Positions 13,144 through 21,045 of a stretch of 21,899 nucleotides of DNA are shown in pieces. How positions within the stretch are numbered: position 1 is the stretch's first letter; every line of letters starts with the position of its first letter. The DNA is from Abiotrophia sp965245735 (lineage in GTDB: Bacteria; Bacillota; Bacilli; Lactobacillales; Aerococcaceae). A model generated the notes under the pieces. It was not told where the DNA came from. It did not search any database and saw only the letters and a program-made list of their open reading frames with translations. The DNA is taken from positions 1-21,899 of the forward strand of contig CBDFAX010000030.1 in assembly GCA_965245735.1 (NCBI GenBank), written 5' to 3'. A program made the translations under genes and the position numbers.

Positions 13144-14235
13144 ATGTATGTAAAGGAAATATCAAAAAATTTTACAGATAAAAAAGTCACGGAAATTCTG
13201 GTAGAAAATAAGCAGGGCTTACGGGCAAGCTTCTGCACCCTGGGTGCCCGAATCAGTGACTTGTCAATTCCTAGTCAAAATGGCCGGGAGTCTCTGATTC
13301 TAAGTTTAAGTGATTTAGACCAGGAGGCCCGCTACCATACCTATTATGGGGCCACAGTGGGCCGCGTAGCCGGTCGGATTGGGCCTGAGCCATTGAGCCT
13401 AGGTCAGCAAGCCTTGGCCTTGACGCCTAACGAAGGCAGCACTCATTTGCATGGGGGACCAGAGGGCCTAGACCTGGCCAACTGGGACTATGAGGTGGTA
13501 GAGGGGCCGGACCAAGTCTCCGTCATCTTCAGCCTAGTAGACCCAGCCGGCCACAATGGCTATCCAGGTAACTTGTCAGCCCGGGTCATCCATAGCCTAG
13601 ACCAGGATAATTGCTGGACCGTCCGCTATGAGGCTGGCACAGATGCGCCCACCTATTGGAACCCGACCAACCATGTCTACTTCAACCTCAACGGCAATGC
13701 CCAAGCGCCCATCACTAACCATATCTTACAAGTTGAGGCTAGCCACATGATTCCGCTGACCCCAGCCGGCCTGCCTCTAGGAGGGACTTGGTCCCTGGAT
13801 CAGCATCCAGGCTTGGACTTGCGTTTAGCGGACCAGACCTTGGGCCAGGTCATTGATCGCCACCCTCATGAAGAGCAGTTGGCCATCCGAGGCAAGGGGC
13901 TGGACCATGCCTATGTCTTGGATGCCCCGGTGCCAGTCGGCCAGGCCCACGCCTTGGGCCATGGCCAGGAAGTCGCGCCTCAGGGTAGCTTAAGCGAACC
14001 GGCTAGCGGTCGCCAGGTCAAAGTCTGGACCGACCGGCCATGTGCGGTCATCTATACCCATAACCACCAAGTTCCAGGCCTTATCCTAGGTGGTAAGGAG
14101 CAGGTGCCTTATATTGGTGTCAGCTTCGAAACCCAGGTGGCGCCTGACGCCCCTCACCATCCCGACATGGGCTCTATTGTCCTGACGCCAGCCCAGGCCT
14201 ACCTGAGTGAGACCTGCTTCAAATTAATTTGGTAG
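13144..14235 (+). CDS. galM: Aldose 1-epimerase (galactose mutarotase)
   Basis: 363 residues. Interconverts alpha and beta anomers of galactose, glucose or related sugars. Motifs: GRVAGRIG (73-80), HLHGGPEGLD (101-110) with His103, NPTNHVYFNLNG (173-184) with the acid His177, LDHAYVLD (253-260), and Glu329 in GVSFETQ as the base. The start is ATG 13144 behind GGAGG; the reading frame stays open upstream but lacks a ribosome site. A stretch at about 261-290 is richer in Gly, His and Pro than usual. GC-rich codons contrast with the AT-rich promoter. It is 71 bp upstream of the alcohol dehydrogenase and probably co-transcribed with it. Confidence 0.92.
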   Translation: MYVKEISKNFTDKKVTEILVENKQGLRASFCTLGARISDLSIPSQNGRESLILSLSDLDQEARYHTYYGATVGRVAGRIGPEPLSLGQQALALTPNEGSTHLHGGPEGLDLANWDYEVVEGPDQVSVIFSLVDPAGHNGYPGNLSARVIHSLDQDNCWTVRYEAGTDAPTYWNPTNHVYFNLNGNAQAPITNHILQVEASHMIPLTPAGLPLGGTWSLDQHPGLDLRLADQTLGQVIDRHPHEEQLAIRGKGLDHAYVLDAPVPVGQAHALGHGQEVAPQGSLSEPASGRQVKVWTDRPCAVIYTHNHQVPGLILGGKEQVPYIGVSFETQVAPDAPHHPDMGSIVLTPAQAYLSETCFKLIW

Positions 14236-14306
14236 GCTGACTATGCTTGCCAGTCTAGCTTCCTCATTTCCATTCCCCCAGCTTTACCTTAGAAAGGAAG
14301 AAATTT

Positions 14307-15485
14307 ATGGACAACTTTATTTACGACATTCCGACCAAGCTCTACTTCGGCCGGGGCCAAATCGCCCATCTGCCGGAACTAGTCAAGGCCAAGGGCCGGC
14401 GCGTCCTCCTGGTCTACGGCGGTGGCTCCATTAAGAAGATTGGCCTCTATGATAGGATTCTAGAACTCTTGTCCGACTGCCAAATCGTGGAGCTTGCTGG
14501 CGTGGAACCTAATCCCCGCATTGAGTCGGTCCGCCAGGGGGCAGCCCTCTGTAAGGAGCATGACATTGAGGTCATCCTAGCTGTGGGGGGTGGCTCTACC
14601 ATTGACTGCTCTAAGGTCATTGCGGCGGCAGCTTGCTATGAGGGAGATGCCTGGGACCTTGTGCTAGACCCAAGCAAGATCAACCAAGCCCTGCCTTTGA
14701 TTGATGTCTTGACCTTGTCAGCGACCGGGACCGAGATGAATACGGGGGCCGTCATTACGAATTTCGAGACAGATGATAAGAAGGGAACCGGCGCCTATGT
14801 CCTATATCCTTACGCTTCGATCTGCGATCCGACCTACACCTTCACGGTCTCAGCCTATCAGACGGCAGCCGGGACCGCTGATATCATGTCCCATACCTTC
14901 GAGAATTATTTCCAACATCAAGAAGCCTTCATTCAAGAACGCCTAGCCGAGGCCATTCTGTCTTGTTGTATTCATTACTTGCCGATTGCGCTGGCTAATC
15001 CTGATGACTACGAGGCCCGGGCCAACCTCATGTGGGCCTCCACCATGGCCCTCAACGGTCTGACCTCCAAAGGCCGGGCCGGCGCCTGGACCTGTCATGC
15101 GATTGAGCATCTACTGTCAGCCTACTACGACATTACCCATGCGGTCGGCCTTGCTATTCTGACTCCGCGTTGGATGGCCTATGCCCTCAATGACCAGACC
15201 GTCGACCGCTTCGCCCACTATGCCCGCACCGTCTGGCTAGTACCCGAGCAGGCCGATAAATACCAAATGGCCAAGGCCGGCATTGAAGCCACCTATCAAT
15301 TCTTCGAGGATCTAGCCCACCTGCCCATGACCCTGCCAGAAGTCGGCATCGATGACGCCAAATTCGATGTCATCTCAGAACGCGTGGCGCCCCGCCTGAC
15401 AGCTAGCTATGTGCCCTTAGAAGCGAAAGATGTGCGGGCTATCCTAGAAGACTGCCTAACGCCTGGCGTGACTTATCGGAGTTAG
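14307..15485 (+). CDS. Iron-containing alcohol dehydrogenase (YqhD/BdhA type)
   Basis: 392 residues, group III metal-dependent alcohol dehydrogenase. NAD(P)-binding GGGSTIDCSK at 94-103. Metal ligands by alignment to YqhD: Asp192 and His196 (ADIMSHTFENYF), His268 (CHAIEHLLSAYY) and His278 (DITHAVGLAI). Such enzymes reduce aldehydes such as butyraldehyde or glycolaldehyde using NAD(P)H. AAAGGAAG lies before the ATG. It follows galM without an intervening terminator. A 34-bp perfect palindrome (82-bp repeat family A) begins 22 bp after the stop and may serve as an mRNA 3' end structure. Substrate unknown. Confidence 0.93.
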   Translation: MDNFIYDIPTKLYFGRGQIAHLPELVKAKGRRVLLVYGGGSIKKIGLYDRILELLSDCQIVELAGVEPNPRIESVRQGAALCKEHDIEVILAVGGGSTIDCSKVIAAAACYEGDAWDLVLDPSKINQALPLIDVLTLSATGTEMNTGAVITNFETDDKKGTGAYVLYPYASICDPTYTFTVSAYQTAAGTADIMSHTFENYFQHQEAFIQERLAEAILSCCIHYLPIALANPDDYEARANLMWASTMALNGLTSKGRAGAWTCHAIEHLLSAYYDITHAVGLAILTPRWMAYALNDQTVDRFAHYARTVWLVPEQADKYQMAKAGIEATYQFFEDLAHLPMTLPEVGIDDAKFDVISERVAPRLTASYVPLEAKDVRAILEDCLTPGVTYRS

Positions 15486-15507
15486 GGGAAAGTGACTTGT
15501 TTGGCGC

Positions 15508-15684
15508 GCCAGTGGTCCACTCGGCCGAGTGGACCACTGGCTGTGCCAGGAAGTGCCAAAAAGCTACTAAAAAGGCAGAAAAGTAGGGAGCTAGTGGTCC
15601 ACTTTGTTGAGTGGACCACTGGCTGTGCCAGGAAGCGCCAAAAAGCTGCTAAAAAGGCAGAAAATTAGGGAGCTAGTGGTTCAC
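15508..15684 (+). repeat. Second cluster of 82-bp hairpin repeats (family A)
   Basis: Arms start at 15511, 15593 and 15674, 82 and 81 bp apart. Unit 1 is a perfect 34-bp palindrome (15508-15541) with centre CGGCCG. Unit 2 has arms 15593-15603/15610-15620 and loop TTGTTG. Unit 3 is cut after its left arm (AGTGGTTCACT, 15674-15684). Spacers of units 1 and 2 are nearly identical to each other, and an ungapped hand alignment to the 4.7-5.0 kb spacers gives roughly half the positions identical. Confidence 0.92.
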
Positions 15685-15794
15685 TAAATCCTTTTCCTGC
15701 TTCAAATACAAAATGAAAAACAGCTAACTCCAGTCATAGCTACCTAGAATCTAGGGTACTTATGTAATCTAGGCTGTAAATATACTTAACTATA

Positions 15795-15829
15795 CCCCAA
15801 AGGTTGGATTAATTACCCAACTTTTGGGG
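15795..15829. other. Hairpin with 13-bp stem in the pre-PTS intergenic region
   Basis: CCCCAAAGGTTGG (15795-15807) pairs with CCAACTTTTGGGG (15817-15829) with one G-T pair and a 9-nt loop. The following TATTTTAATA is a poor T-tract. It could be a weak terminator for read-through from galM-adh. The rest of 15685-16027 is AT-rich without a gene that I can support. Confidence 0.55.
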
Positions 15830-15928
15830 CTATTTTAATATATCTAGGCCATCAAAAATCTTTAGTATGTTCATCATATGTCAGTTTTCTAAAATAGTAT
15901 TTTGGTGTGAGTGATTTAACATCATATA

Positions 15929-15953
15929 TTGAGCTCAAGTGCTTGGCAGCCAA
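15929..15953. promoter_or_regulatory. Two adjacent palindromes upstream of the PTS operon
   Basis: TTGAGCTCAA (15929-15938) and TTGGCAGCCAA (15943-15953) are separated by GTGC, about 75-100 bp before the predicted -10. This is a plausible activator site for the PRD-type regulator encoded downstream. Confidence 0.35.
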
Positions 15954-16027
15954 CAAAATACCATAGCTTATTAAATTTCCGGTATGAAGTGAAATAATAT
16001 CTACTACATTTAGTTATAGGGGCCATA

Positions 16028-16033
16028 TATAAT
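16028..16033 (+). promoter_or_regulatory. -10 element of the PTS operon
   Basis: Perfect TATAAT at 16028-16033. The hexamer 17 bp upstream (TACATT) is a poor -35, which fits an activator-dependent promoter. The ribosome site AAGGAAGGG follows at about 16040-16048. Confidence 0.5.
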
Positions 16034-16054
16034 TTAGATAAGGAAGGGAAAAGT

Positions 16055-18112
16055 ATGAATGCGCGTCAAACAGAGATTATTAATCTATTACTACTTTCCT
16101 ATGTGCCAATACACCTTCGGCAATTTGAAATGCAATTTGGAGTAAGTGGCAGAACAATCAGAAATGATATTGCGGAAATAAACGAAATTTTGGAAGAAAA
16201 TCATTTTCCGACCATTCACTCTGATAGGCGTAAGGGTTTCTCTCTATCTCTTGATAGGGAAGAAAAGGCTAAGCTTCAGAAATTCATTGGCCTGAAATTG
16301 GATGAGGAATACCTAACTCGCGAAGAAAGGGTATTGGATCTATTAGTCGAAATAGCCTTTAGCACTAGCCCAGTCTATCTCTATACCAAAGAGGAAGAGT
16401 ACGGAGTCTCTAAATCTACAATTGATGAAGATATGCGTGTGTTGCGTTCCTTATTGAGAGATTATTCAGTAAAAATCGTGAGCCAACCTAAATTAGGTGT
16501 CCTGTTAAGCGGACAAGAATCTTCTATTCGCATCATGTTGTACTCACTCATTAGCAATCATCTTTCAAAAGCCGGGAACAAAATGAAGCAGTCAAAAGTC
16601 TTGTTTAAGCATTTTGCTCAGAAAGTTAAGCAACTCAATCAATTATTTGAAGAAGTATTCGAGTCACGTGTAGATAAGCTTTATCAGCTAAATTATATCT
16701 TATTTACTTTAATCTGGATTTTGCGCGTTCGTAAAGGAGAGCATATTGAGATAAGGGAACTTCCAATTGGAGAACTAGAAGAAGATGAACTCTCTAAGCA
16801 GTTTGTTGAGCGAGTAGCCATGAACTTCAAGCTCAAGGAAAGAGAAATCGAAAAAGACTATATTTTCCGTATGCTACAATCTTTTAATTTGCAGAAATTA
16901 TCTTCAACCGTCAACTGGTTACAGCTACAAATCTTAGTAGTAGACCTCATTCGCTTCATAGAGCAGCGTACGAGTATTCCTTTTTCCCACAAGGAGAACA
17001 CCTTGCAACAAGCACTGTTCAATCACTTCATTGCACTGGCTTCTCGGGTGAATAATCATATTCAATTAACGAATCCTTTAAAGGAGAAGATTATTGAAAA
17101 CTATGCAGAAATCTTTGAAGCCATGACAGTCTTTAAAAGCAGGATAGAGGAGGTGTTAGAAAGCGAAATTATTGATGATGAGTTGGCTTTCTTATGTATT
17201 CACTTTTCTACAATTCTTAGCCAACTCAATAAAGAGTCATCCTATTACTATAAGACAGTCGTTGTTTGCCATTATGGCATCGCAACAAGCCAATTATTGG
17301 CACAAACGCTTATTGAATTCTTCAATGTCGAAATCGTAGCCATCTTAAATTCGAGTGAAGTGGGAGTGATTGAGAAACTAGATGCAGACATTGTATTTTC
17401 AACTATTGAGCTAGAAGACGTCACGAAACCAGTCTTAGTAGTTAACTCAGTCTTAGATGAAAATACCAAGCAGCAAATTCGTCAGTTTTTAGAGTTAAAT
17501 CAACCAAGAAGGAGATTAGTTTCTAATCAGCAAGATTACACGGAAATGCTAAGAGAAGTGCTCACGATTTTTGAAAGGAATCAATCAGTCGATGGTGAGG
17601 TGTATACAGACTTAGAGACAATTTTCAAGAAATATCGATTAGATATTAATCCAAGAGAGGTACAGCCTATGATTCAAGATATTTTAATGGATCAAAACAT
17701 TCAGATTACGTCAGAGGAAATGGATTGGAAAGACTCAATTCGCTTTGCTGCAAAACCTTTATTGGATGAGGAGGCGATTACGGAACACTATATCGATGAG
17801 ATGATTCGCACAGTAGATAAATATGGGCCATACATTGTCTTAGCTCCTCATATGGCGTTAGCTCATGCCAGACCAGAAGATGGTGCCAAAAAACTAGGTC
17901 TTAGCTTAAGTATTTTTAAGAGCCCCGTTTCTTTTGGAGAGAGTAAGGCGCAACAGGTATCCGTCATGTTTTGTTTGTCAGCCATTGATTCTTTCTCACA
18001 TCTCAATATTATGAAGAGCTTAGTGAACTTGATTCGTGCTACAAATAAAATTGAGGAGCTATCAAAAGCGAGAGATATCCAATCAGCCAAAACCATCTTA
18101 TTACAAGACTAA
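16055..18112 (+). CDS. PRD-containing PTS regulator with EIIB-like and EIIA domains
   Basis: 685 residues of the LicR/MtlR/ManR class: a DNA-binding activator controlled by PTS phosphorylation. N-terminal helix-turn-helix near 16-45 (FGVSGRTIRNDIAEIN) and a second around 105-135. PRD regions about 190-300 and 310-395, with His324 and His383 as likely PRD2 phosphorylation residues. An EIIB-like domain starts at 401 (TVVVCHYGIATS, Cys405). A C-terminal EIIA of the fructose/mannitol/ascorbate type covers about 555-685 with active His604 in MALAHARPEDG. It is the first gene of the operon, 13 bp before the IIB gene. No separate IIA gene is present in the window, so its EIIA may also feed the transporter. 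Confidence 0.9.
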   Translation: MNARQTEIINLLLLSYVPIHLRQFEMQFGVSGRTIRNDIAEINEILEENHFPTIHSDRRKGFSLSLDREEKAKLQKFIGLKLDEEYLTREERVLDLLVEIAFSTSPVYLYTKEEEYGVSKSTIDEDMRVLRSLLRDYSVKIVSQPKLGVLLSGQESSIRIMLYSLISNHLSKAGNKMKQSKVLFKHFAQKVKQLNQLFEEVFESRVDKLYQLNYILFTLIWILRVRKGEHIEIRELPIGELEEDELSKQFVERVAMNFKLKEREIEKDYIFRMLQSFNLQKLSSTVNWLQLQILVVDLIRFIEQRTSIPFSHKENTLQQALFNHFIALASRVNNHIQLTNPLKEKIIENYAEIFEAMTVFKSRIEEVLESEIIDDELAFLCIHFSTILSQLNKESSYYYKTVVVCHYGIATSQLLAQTLIEFFNVEIVAILNSSEVGVIEKLDADIVFSTIELEDVTKPVLVVNSVLDENTKQQIRQFLELNQPRRRLVSNQQDYTEMLREVLTIFERNQSVDGEVYTDLETIFKKYRLDINPREVQPMIQDILMDQNIQITSEEMDWKDSIRFAAKPLLDEEAITEHYIDEMIRTVDKYGPYIVLAPHMALAHARPEDGAKKLGLSLSIFKSPVSFGESKAQQVSVMFCLSAIDSFSHLNIMKSLVNLIRATNKIEELSKARDIQSAKTILLQD

Positions 18113-18125
18113 GGAGGAGAAGAGT

Positions 18126-18437
18126 ATGTCGGGAAAGGTCAAAATGTTATTTGTATGTGGTGCAGGTTTAGGGTCTAGTTTTGCAGCGCAGATGGCGACG
18201 GAGGATGTATTGAATAAGTATCATGTGGATGCTCATTTAGATCATGTCGATATTTCTACTGCTGCTTCTATGAGCCCAGATATTATTATTACAGCTGAAA
18301 ACTTCAGAAAGCAATTCGAGAAATTCAATATTGATACGGAAAAGACAGCCATTGTTTTCCTTAAAAATATTGTCTCAGGTTCTGAAATAGAAGAAAAGGT
18401 AATCCCCATTTTGAAAGCAAAAGGCTTCATCCATTAG
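18126..18437 (+). CDS. PTS EIIB component, ascorbate/UlaB-like
   Basis: 103 residues. The phosphocysteine loop is VCGAGLGSS with Cys11. It accepts phosphate from an EIIA and passes it to the sugar taken up by the neighbouring IIC. The ATG at 18126 follows AAGGAGGAG; an in-frame reading extension upstream overlaps the regulator and is rejected. It lies 15 bp before the IIC gene. Confidence 0.9.
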   Translation: MSGKVKMLFVCGAGLGSSFAAQMATEDVLNKYHVDAHLDHVDISTAASMSPDIIITAENFRKQFEKFNIDTEKTAIVFLKNIVSGSEIEEKVIPILKAKGFIH

Positions 18438-18452
18438 AAGGAGGAAATGGAA

Positions 18453-19736
18453 ATGAGTATTCTAAATTTCATTATCAATAATGTGTTGACCAATGCCGCG
18501 ATTACAGTCTCTCTCATTGCAATGTTGGGGCTCATTTTACAGAAAAAATCCGTTGGGCAAGTCGTTTCAGGGACATTAAAGACCTTGCTAGGATTTCAAG
18601 TTTTGAGTGCCGGATCAAGTGTTATTGTCGCAAGTCTTATTTACTTTGGTGAAATTTTCAAAAAAGGCTTCCATACTCAAGGGATAGTGCCATCGATTGA
18701 AGCGATTAACGGTCAAGCCATGAATGATTTAGGCCTTGGGAGCTCCATCGCCTTAACCTTCCTTGCTATCTTCGTCTTCAATATCATCTTAGCCCGTATT
18801 ACTAAATGGAAGTATATCTTCTTAACAGGTCAAGCCTTACTTTGGATGGCCACTATGACAACCGTATTTGGTTATGCAGGTGGATTAAGAGGTCCTGCGC
18901 TCATCCTAGTAGGTGGTTTAGTTGGTGGGATCTTCACCGTGGCTATGCCAGCCATCGCACAACCAATCATTCGCAAGATTACAGGTTCAAATGATATCGC
19001 TCTAGGTCACTTCTGTACTATCGGCTATATGTTTGAAGCAGGGGTCGCTAAGCTCTTTGGCGAACGTGGTGAGAATAAGAAGTCGATTGAAGAAATCGAG
19101 CTACCAAAATCATTCGAGTTCCTACAAGATACCTATTTATCCGTAATGGTTGTGATGGTCCCAATGTTCATCATTACTGCTCTCTTCGCGGGTCCAGAAG
19201 CAGTCGATACAGGCGCTCAAAACTATATCATGTATGCCTTCTTGCAATCAATTCAATTCGTTGTTGGGGTATACATCCTGTTAGCAGGGGTGCGCTTATT
19301 GCTTGGTGAAATCGTACCAGCCTTCCGTGGTATCGCCATGAAACTGGTGCCTGACGCAATTCCTGCGCTCGACTGCCCAGTCTTCTTCCCATATTCACCA
19401 AATGCTGTTATCTTAGGCTTCATTACAACGACTATCGGGACGCTTATCGCCATGTTTACCCTACCATTCTTCGGGCTAGCCATGATCTTGCCAGGGATGT
19501 TAACTAACTTCTTCGCAGGGGGTACTGCTGGTATCTTCGGTAATGCAACTGGTGGTAGAAGAGGGGCCATTATTGGGGGTATTGCCCATGGGTTCTTCAT
19601 TACCTTGCTACCAGCTTTGCTTGTTACAGCCTTCAATCAGCTAGGCTTTATCAATGCGACTGCTACTGACGTCGATACAGTAACGGCAGCCTTACTATAC
19701 TTCTGGATTCTCAATCCAATCTTTAAAATGTTCTAA
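18453..19736 (+). CDS. PTS EIIC permease, UlaA/SgaT family
   Basis: 427 residues, very hydrophobic with about ten membrane segments, of the ascorbate-type IIC superfamily. Conserved-looking stretches include FGYAGGLRGPALILVGG, VPDAIPALDCPVFFPYSPNAV and FFAGGTAGIFGNATGGRRGA. ATG 18453 is preferred over ATG 18447 because AAGGAGG ends only 2 bp before the latter. The family is named for L-ascorbate, but many members have unknown substrates, and this operon lacks the ula decarboxylase and epimerase genes. The substrate therefore stays open. Confidence 0.88.
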   Translation: MSILNFIINNVLTNAAITVSLIAMLGLILQKKSVGQVVSGTLKTLLGFQVLSAGSSVIVASLIYFGEIFKKGFHTQGIVPSIEAINGQAMNDLGLGSSIALTFLAIFVFNIILARITKWKYIFLTGQALLWMATMTTVFGYAGGLRGPALILVGGLVGGIFTVAMPAIAQPIIRKITGSNDIALGHFCTIGYMFEAGVAKLFGERGENKKSIEEIELPKSFEFLQDTYLSVMVVMVPMFIITALFAGPEAVDTGAQNYIMYAFLQSIQFVVGVYILLAGVRLLLGEIVPAFRGIAMKLVPDAIPALDCPVFFPYSPNAVILGFITTTIGTLIAMFTLPFFGLAMILPGMLTNFFAGGTAGIFGNATGGRRGAIIGGIAHGFFITLLPALLVTAFNQLGFINATATDVDTVTAALLYFWILNPIFKMF

Positions 19737-19753
19737 TAGGTGAGGTGATCGCC

Positions 19754-20152
19754 ATGTTCGATTGGTTCAAATCTAAAGCGAAGGAAGCTCAAAAAACGAA
19801 AACTGAAGAAAAGCCAGAGCGACTAATCTCCCAAGAAGAAGTTCAAGAATTAATCCAGAGAGATTTAGAGAAAATTAAGGCTACTTCAGATGAAGAAGTA
19901 TTAGCGAAGCTATATGAGCAAGTGGGTGTTTATTATTGGCAGTTAGACTCGGTAGATGAGGCTATCGAGTATTTGGAAAAAAGCCAAGAATTGAAACCTT
20001 CTATGGGAGAAGGCTACAAGAAGCTTATGCTACTCTACAATAGCAAACGAGTGGAAGCTGCCAAGAACCGGGATGATGATGGCATCGATTATTACATGAA
20101 TAAGTTAGACGACATGAGAAATCTTGCCAAGAAATTGACGCTTTCTCGCTAG
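19754..20152 (+). CDS. Small TPR-like helical protein
   Basis: 132 residues, all-helical and charged. After a Lys/Glu-rich N-terminus, residues about 40-125 read as one to two tetratricopeptide-like helix pairs (LAKLYEQVGVYYWQLDSVDEAIEYLEKSQELKP). No signal peptide or membrane segment. ATG 19754 fits AGGTGAGG; a GTG at 19745 is the alternative. It sits between the permease and the aldolase, 17 bp from the permease and 21 bp from the aldolase. TPR folds mediate protein contacts, so a scaffold or regulator of this pathway is possible. I know no characterised homologue. Confidence 0.75.
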   Translation: MFDWFKSKAKEAQKTKTEEKPERLISQEEVQELIQRDLEKIKATSDEEVLAKLYEQVGVYYWQLDSVDEAIEYLEKSQELKPSMGEGYKKLMLLYNSKRVEAAKNRDDDGIDYYMNKLDDMRNLAKKLTLSR

Positions 20153-20173
20153 GGACTGAAGGGAGGAAAGAGT

Positions 20174-21037
20174 ATGTATAAGACCGTTCGGGACGTAACA
20201 GAAGATGCAGAACGACTCAATATGACGATTGGTGCATTCAATATGCATAACTTAGAGATGCTCCCCGATATGATTCGAGCAGCCAAGGAAATGGGCGCTC
20301 CTATTATCATACAAACGAGTGTCGATACCGCAAAATACATTGGCTACAATGTCATCGTTGCCGTAGTAGAAGAGTTAGCCAATTCTATGATTGTGGATGT
20401 GGCTTTGCATTTAGATCATGCTAAGGATTTTGATGCGATTAAGGACGCTATTGAGGCAGGTTATTCTAGCGTCATGTTCGATGGGTCAAGTCTTCCCTTC
20501 AAGGAGAATATTGAGAAGACTAAACTAGTCGTAGAATACGCCCATGCACGAGGCGTATCGGTTGAAGGGGAGTTAGGGACCATTGGTGGAACGGAAGAAG
20601 GAGTTTCCGTGTCCGAAGAGGATAAGGAATATACCAGGCCTAATGATGCGGTTACCTTCGTTCGAGAAACAGGTGTTGACGTATTGGCAGTAGGGATTGG
20701 CACCAATCATGGTCAATTCAAGTCGAAAACAAATGTAAAGATCCCACTCTTAAAAGAAATCCATCAAGTAGTGGATGTTCCGCTAGTGATTCACGGTGGC
20801 ACTGGTGTTAAGGAAGAAGATTACCCTGATTTAATCAATAATGGGATTCGCAAGTTTAACGTTGGCACAGAGTTGCTCGTCAACTGGACCCAGCAAGCCA
20901 AAGAATGCTTCGCCGAGACTCCCGTGAATAAGTCGCTTCGCTATAACATTATTCCAGCCAATCAAAAAGTAAAGGAAATCGTGAAGCATAAAATCGGGCT
21001 CTTCATGAATAAAAATCACCACGTAAATGTTGGGTAG
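20174..21037 (+). CDS. Class II fructose/tagatose-bisphosphate aldolase family protein
   Basis: 287 residues, zinc-dependent class II aldolase fold. HLDHAKDF contains catalytic Asp81 and zinc ligand His82; further zinc ligands are His179 (GTNHGQF) and His207 (VIHGGTG). VMFDGSSLPFKENI (100-113), EGELGTIGG (131-139) and GIRKFNVGTEL (224-234) complete the phosphate and substrate site. It would split a ketose bisphosphate into dihydroxyacetone phosphate and an aldehyde. The size and motifs fit the GatY/KbaY/FbaA group; the exact sugar cannot be told. GGAGGAAAG lies before the ATG. The gene lies in the PTS operon, 8 bp before the kinase. Confidence 0.9.
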   Translation: MYKTVRDVTEDAERLNMTIGAFNMHNLEMLPDMIRAAKEMGAPIIIQTSVDTAKYIGYNVIVAVVEELANSMIVDVALHLDHAKDFDAIKDAIEAGYSSVMFDGSSLPFKENIEKTKLVVEYAHARGVSVEGELGTIGGTEEGVSVSEEDKEYTRPNDAVTFVRETGVDVLAVGIGTNHGQFKSKTNVKIPLLKEIHQVVDVPLVIHGGTGVKEEDYPDLINNGIRKFNVGTELLVNWTQQAKECFAETPVNKSLRYNIIPANQKVKEIVKHKIGLFMNKNHHVNVG

Positions 21038-21045
21038 GGATGACT

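Noticed and set aside
16055..18112. RNA-binding BglG antiterminator
   Set aside because: The N-terminus has helix-turn-helix DNA-binding segments and no RNA-binding CAT domain, and no terminator/RAT pair was found in its leader.
18447..19736. Firm assignment of the PTS to L-ascorbate
   Set aside because: The IIC is UlaA-like, but the ula decarboxylase and epimerase genes are missing and an aldolase and kinase are present.
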